A stretch of 33,045 nucleotides of DNA, taken from positions 1-33,045 of the forward strand of contig WOFQ01000131.1 of NCBI GenBank assembly GCA_012184525.1, read 5' to 3'. Source of the stretch: Xenoacremonium recifei. Its lineage: Eukaryota; Ascomycota; Sordariomycetes; Hypocreales; Nectriaceae. Below are positions 31,188-33,045 of the stretch, piece after piece. The translations under genes were made by a program, and so were the position numbers. Positions within the stretch are counted from its first letter, which is position 1, and each line of letters begins with the position of its first letter. Below the pieces are notes generated by a model. The model was not told the origin of the DNA, ran no database searches, and worked only from the letters and a program-made list of their open reading frames with translations.

Positions 31188-31822
31188 ATGATCTATAGGC
31201 TGCACTCACAAAAAAAAGGGGGGGGGGGGTTAAGAGGTAAAGACTTGCTACTGAAGAACAATATATATTCCACGAGCTCAGCCACGTTCATGGTTATTAA
31301 TACTCACCCAAGACGCAACCCGATGCATCTCTTTGACAGTCCAGAAGCTAGTATTTTAGTCATAACTCGCACGAAAGGTCAAAACGCCACCATCTTGATG
31401 TATGCTCATATATACGCAAGGGTGTTTCAAACTTGCTTATTCTGCAGGGATTTCATCGCCACTCTTTTATCACGAGCACTGGCGCCAAAGAAGAAGAATA
31501 TCAAAGTAAAGGATAACAAATGAAGAACAGGTTTCTTCGCGGATTGGTCAGCACTTGGCGAGGTGTTGACATAATCTACCAGCATCAAACTGCCAATTTG
31601 CCAGTCATTATTCATGAAACGTGGAATACACTCGCAGACCAAGCCCGTGTCTGCAAGTCCTCTAAGCCGGGCGCTCATACATATTACGCGCCATCCATCT
31701 CAATCATGTTGCTCTTTGAGAACACCATGATATTGTTGCTCGTGTCATCTCTTCCGATACCTGAGAATGCTCCGCATCGTGCCATATTCCTGGAAGACTC
31801 ACTGTATTCCAAAACATATTAA
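31188..31822 (+). other. Two consecutive open frames, not recognised
   Basis: Frames 31188-31523 and 31520-31822 overlap by four bases (ATGA). Each has about 100-110 codons. The first crosses a mononucleotide run, A8 then G12 (31209-31229), and ends in a lysine-rich tail (APKKKNIKVKDNK). No domain is recognised. An ATGA overlap is not expected for fungal genes, so these are probably chance frames or pieces of one shifted gene. Confidence 0.2.
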
Positions 31823-32620
31823 AGGGAGATACCAAAAATAATGTGGATGAGCTGTAGTAATGATAAAATGAAAGCCTCGCAGTGATCTTGGAGTCTATAC
31901 TCAACCGGTGTTAGCGTGTCGGTCATATTAACCTTTAGTATCCACTGTAGAAGACAAACAGGGTCTAAATGAACTCACTATTACCATTAATTAACTCAAC
32001 TAGATACTTAAAACCTCCTCGTCACATATGTAAGGCTCTGAGCTTCATATTAGATACTGAAACTGGGTAGCCGACGATATATCTTTTAAGAATGCCACTA
32101 AATGGCAGAACAATTCACAAGTTACTATACTAGTTTATATAGGTCTACAGAATATAGCACTGGAGAACATAAATAAGTACTGACCTATAAGAAAAGAAGT
32201 TAATTATTCACTAGCCCTAAATTCTGTATAATATAATATCATTTTACTGAAACTACCATTAACCCTTATAATAGTTACCAATGATCTATGAAAGAGAGAC
32301 GATCTACTATAGAGTGGTTTATATCAAGTTACTGTAAACCTATCTATGGAGGATCATTTCGGTTCATCAGGCCACTTCTTGATCTTTATAATATATCCTT
32401 ACAGACTAATTCCCAGTACTGGGCTCATTAAAGTTATCTCCTTAGAATGGTTTCCATAGGGTGGGCCTATAACTTTAGTGGATATTATAGTATGCTATGG
32501 ATACTCAAGTTGATCTTATAGATACGATTTATAGGGTAACCGCTCTGGTTTTATATCTGTGGAACTAATACTATAGAGCAGTTACTAAAGAGTGGTAACA
32601 AGGTTTATTTCTATAGTATA
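31823..32620. other. AT-leaning stretch left of the transposon
   Basis: It is clearly richer in A and T than 20.6-31.8 kb, but not as extreme as the left block. There are no open frames. The words actatagag...agtggt recur at about 32310 and 32567, suggesting an old internal repeat. It may be a partly RIP-mutated element into or beside which the transposon inserted. Confidence 0.3.
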
Positions 32621-32628
32621 ACGTAAGT

Positions 32629-32662
32629 GCATAGCGAGTGAAACAGCATAGCGAGTGAAACA
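32629..32662 (+). repeat. Tandem 17-bp subterminal repeat
   Basis: Two exact copies of gcatagcgagtgaaaca lie head to tail, 8 bases inside the proposed transposon end. Confidence 0.8.
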
Positions 32663-32727
32663 CTTCTCAAGACTCGCCTCCTCCTCAACACCAAAATCGC
32701 AACTGAAATACATTTTAACCACATAAA

Positions 32728-33045
32728 CTATTCCTCGTCATCTTCTGAAGACGATAAAGTAACCATCTGACAAGTTCTTGCATTATGACCAGTCTTCCCG
32801 CAGACACCACAACACCGTTTCTTCGGCTGCGCCCGCAATCTAGAACCTTGGTTCTGCTCGATTTCTTCCTTCAGCTGGATATCAGCCTCCTTCTGGGCTA
32901 TTTTGTCTTGTCCTTCGCCTAGAGTCATACTCCCTCCTTCCCTCAGTCGCATCTTTTTAGCCCTCCGGCGCCGGCTTAGGGTTGCATTCTCAGCTTCAAG
33001 TGTCTGGACCCGAGATCGAAGAAGGGTCAATTGATGCATGATTCC
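32728..33045 (-). CDS. pogo/Fot1-type transposase, C-terminus (partial)
   Basis: The frame is open from the window edge to a TAG at 32730-32728. The first Met at 33039 is internal, because the frame continues upstream (GI before it). The text starts with a heptad-like coiled-coil segment (LLRSRVQTLEAENATL). It then passes the basic SRRRRAKKMRLREGGSMTLG, very typical of the tail of fungal DDE-1 pogo/Fot1 transposases, and a charged linker. It closes with a CCHC zinc knuckle, CGVCGKTGHNARTC, and an acidic tail SSSEDDEE. The catalytic DDE domain and DNA-binding domain would lie to the right, outside the window. No break is seen in this part, so the copy could be intact or young. Confidence 0.8.
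   Translation of the reverse strand, partial: GIMHQLTLLRSRVQTLEAENATLSRRRRAKKMRLREGGSMTLGEGQDKIAQKEADIQLKEEIEQNQGSRLRAQPKKRCCGVCGKTGHNARTCQMVTLSSSEDDEE

Larger units (their letters stand above)
32621..33045 (-). mobile_element. pogo/Fot1-like DNA transposon, terminal part
   Basis: The encoded transposase C-terminus and a candidate end at 32621 (acgtaagtgcatagcgagtg, preceded by TA) mark this as one end of a Tc1/mariner-superfamily pogo/Fot1 element. Just inside is a 17-base unit, gcatagcgagtgaaaca, repeated exactly in tandem (32629-32645, 32646-32662). Such subterminal repeats are typical transposase binding sites. The other end lies outside the window, so the inverted repeat cannot be verified. 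Confidence 0.6.

Noticed and set aside
31188..31822. Two open frames overlapping by ATGA, as in a bacterial operon.
   Set aside because: The rest of the window is fungal. Neither frame has a recognisable motif, and the first runs through an A8-G12 homopolymer. I leave them as chance or decayed frames.
32310..32610. ggatcatt and gtaacaaggttt, words known from the 3' end of 18S rRNA, about 250 bases apart.
   Set aside because: They lie in the wrong order and spacing, and the alignment between them needs many changes. Chance in AT-leaning sequence is more likely.
1..33045. CRISPR array or bacterial integron-like repeats.
   Set aside because: There are no regularly spaced identical repeats with unique spacers. 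The repeats here are dispersed eukaryotic transposon families.

Overview
The window looks like nuclear DNA of a filamentous ascomycete (Pezizomycotina, probably Eurotiomycetes-like). The grounds are short GT-AG introns of about 50-75 bp in genes of fungal type, a pogo/Fot1-type fungal transposase at the right end, and a large AT-rich block of repeats whose differences are mostly C-to-T and G-to-A, as left by repeat-induced point mutation (RIP). Both window ends lie inside repeats, which suits a draft contig that broke at repeats.

Positions 1 to about 13,900 are a repeat graveyard. Two inverted 268-bp copies of a GC-normal, LTR-like sequence (1-268 and 6581-6848, two differences) enclose 6.3 kb of very AT-rich DNA. 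Inside and after it lie a hAT transposase relic (about 5145-6390, minus strand) with a 100-bp foldback palindrome in its middle, a second hAT fragment (8232-8425), and two copies of a segment that begins with an 81-nt RIP-damaged tRNA-like sequence (311-1172 minus, 8585-9554 plus). There are also at least a dozen copies of a palindromic AT-rich MITE-like family and a younger GC-normal TA-target MITE (11659-11977) nested in one of those copies. No intact gene is visible here.

Positions 14,290 to 20,553 have ordinary composition and carry three clearly recognisable but broken enzyme genes: an ACMSD/decarboxylase-type amidohydrolase (minus), a zeta-crystallin-type NADPH:quinone oxidoreductase (minus), and a secreted GMC flavoprotein oxidoreductase (plus). 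The last two diverge from a 1.2-kb intergenic region. All are disabled by single-base indels, and most of their stop codons are one transition from Gln or Trp codons. Together they look like the remnant of a small catabolic or secondary-metabolite cluster acting on aromatic or quinone compounds; that role is inferred.

Positions 20,554 to 32,620 have ordinary composition but hold nothing I can identify, only a few open frames of uncertain meaning (best: 26451-26852). From 32,621 to the end lies the terminal part of a pogo/Fot1-like DNA transposon, with the C-terminus of its transposase on the minus strand.
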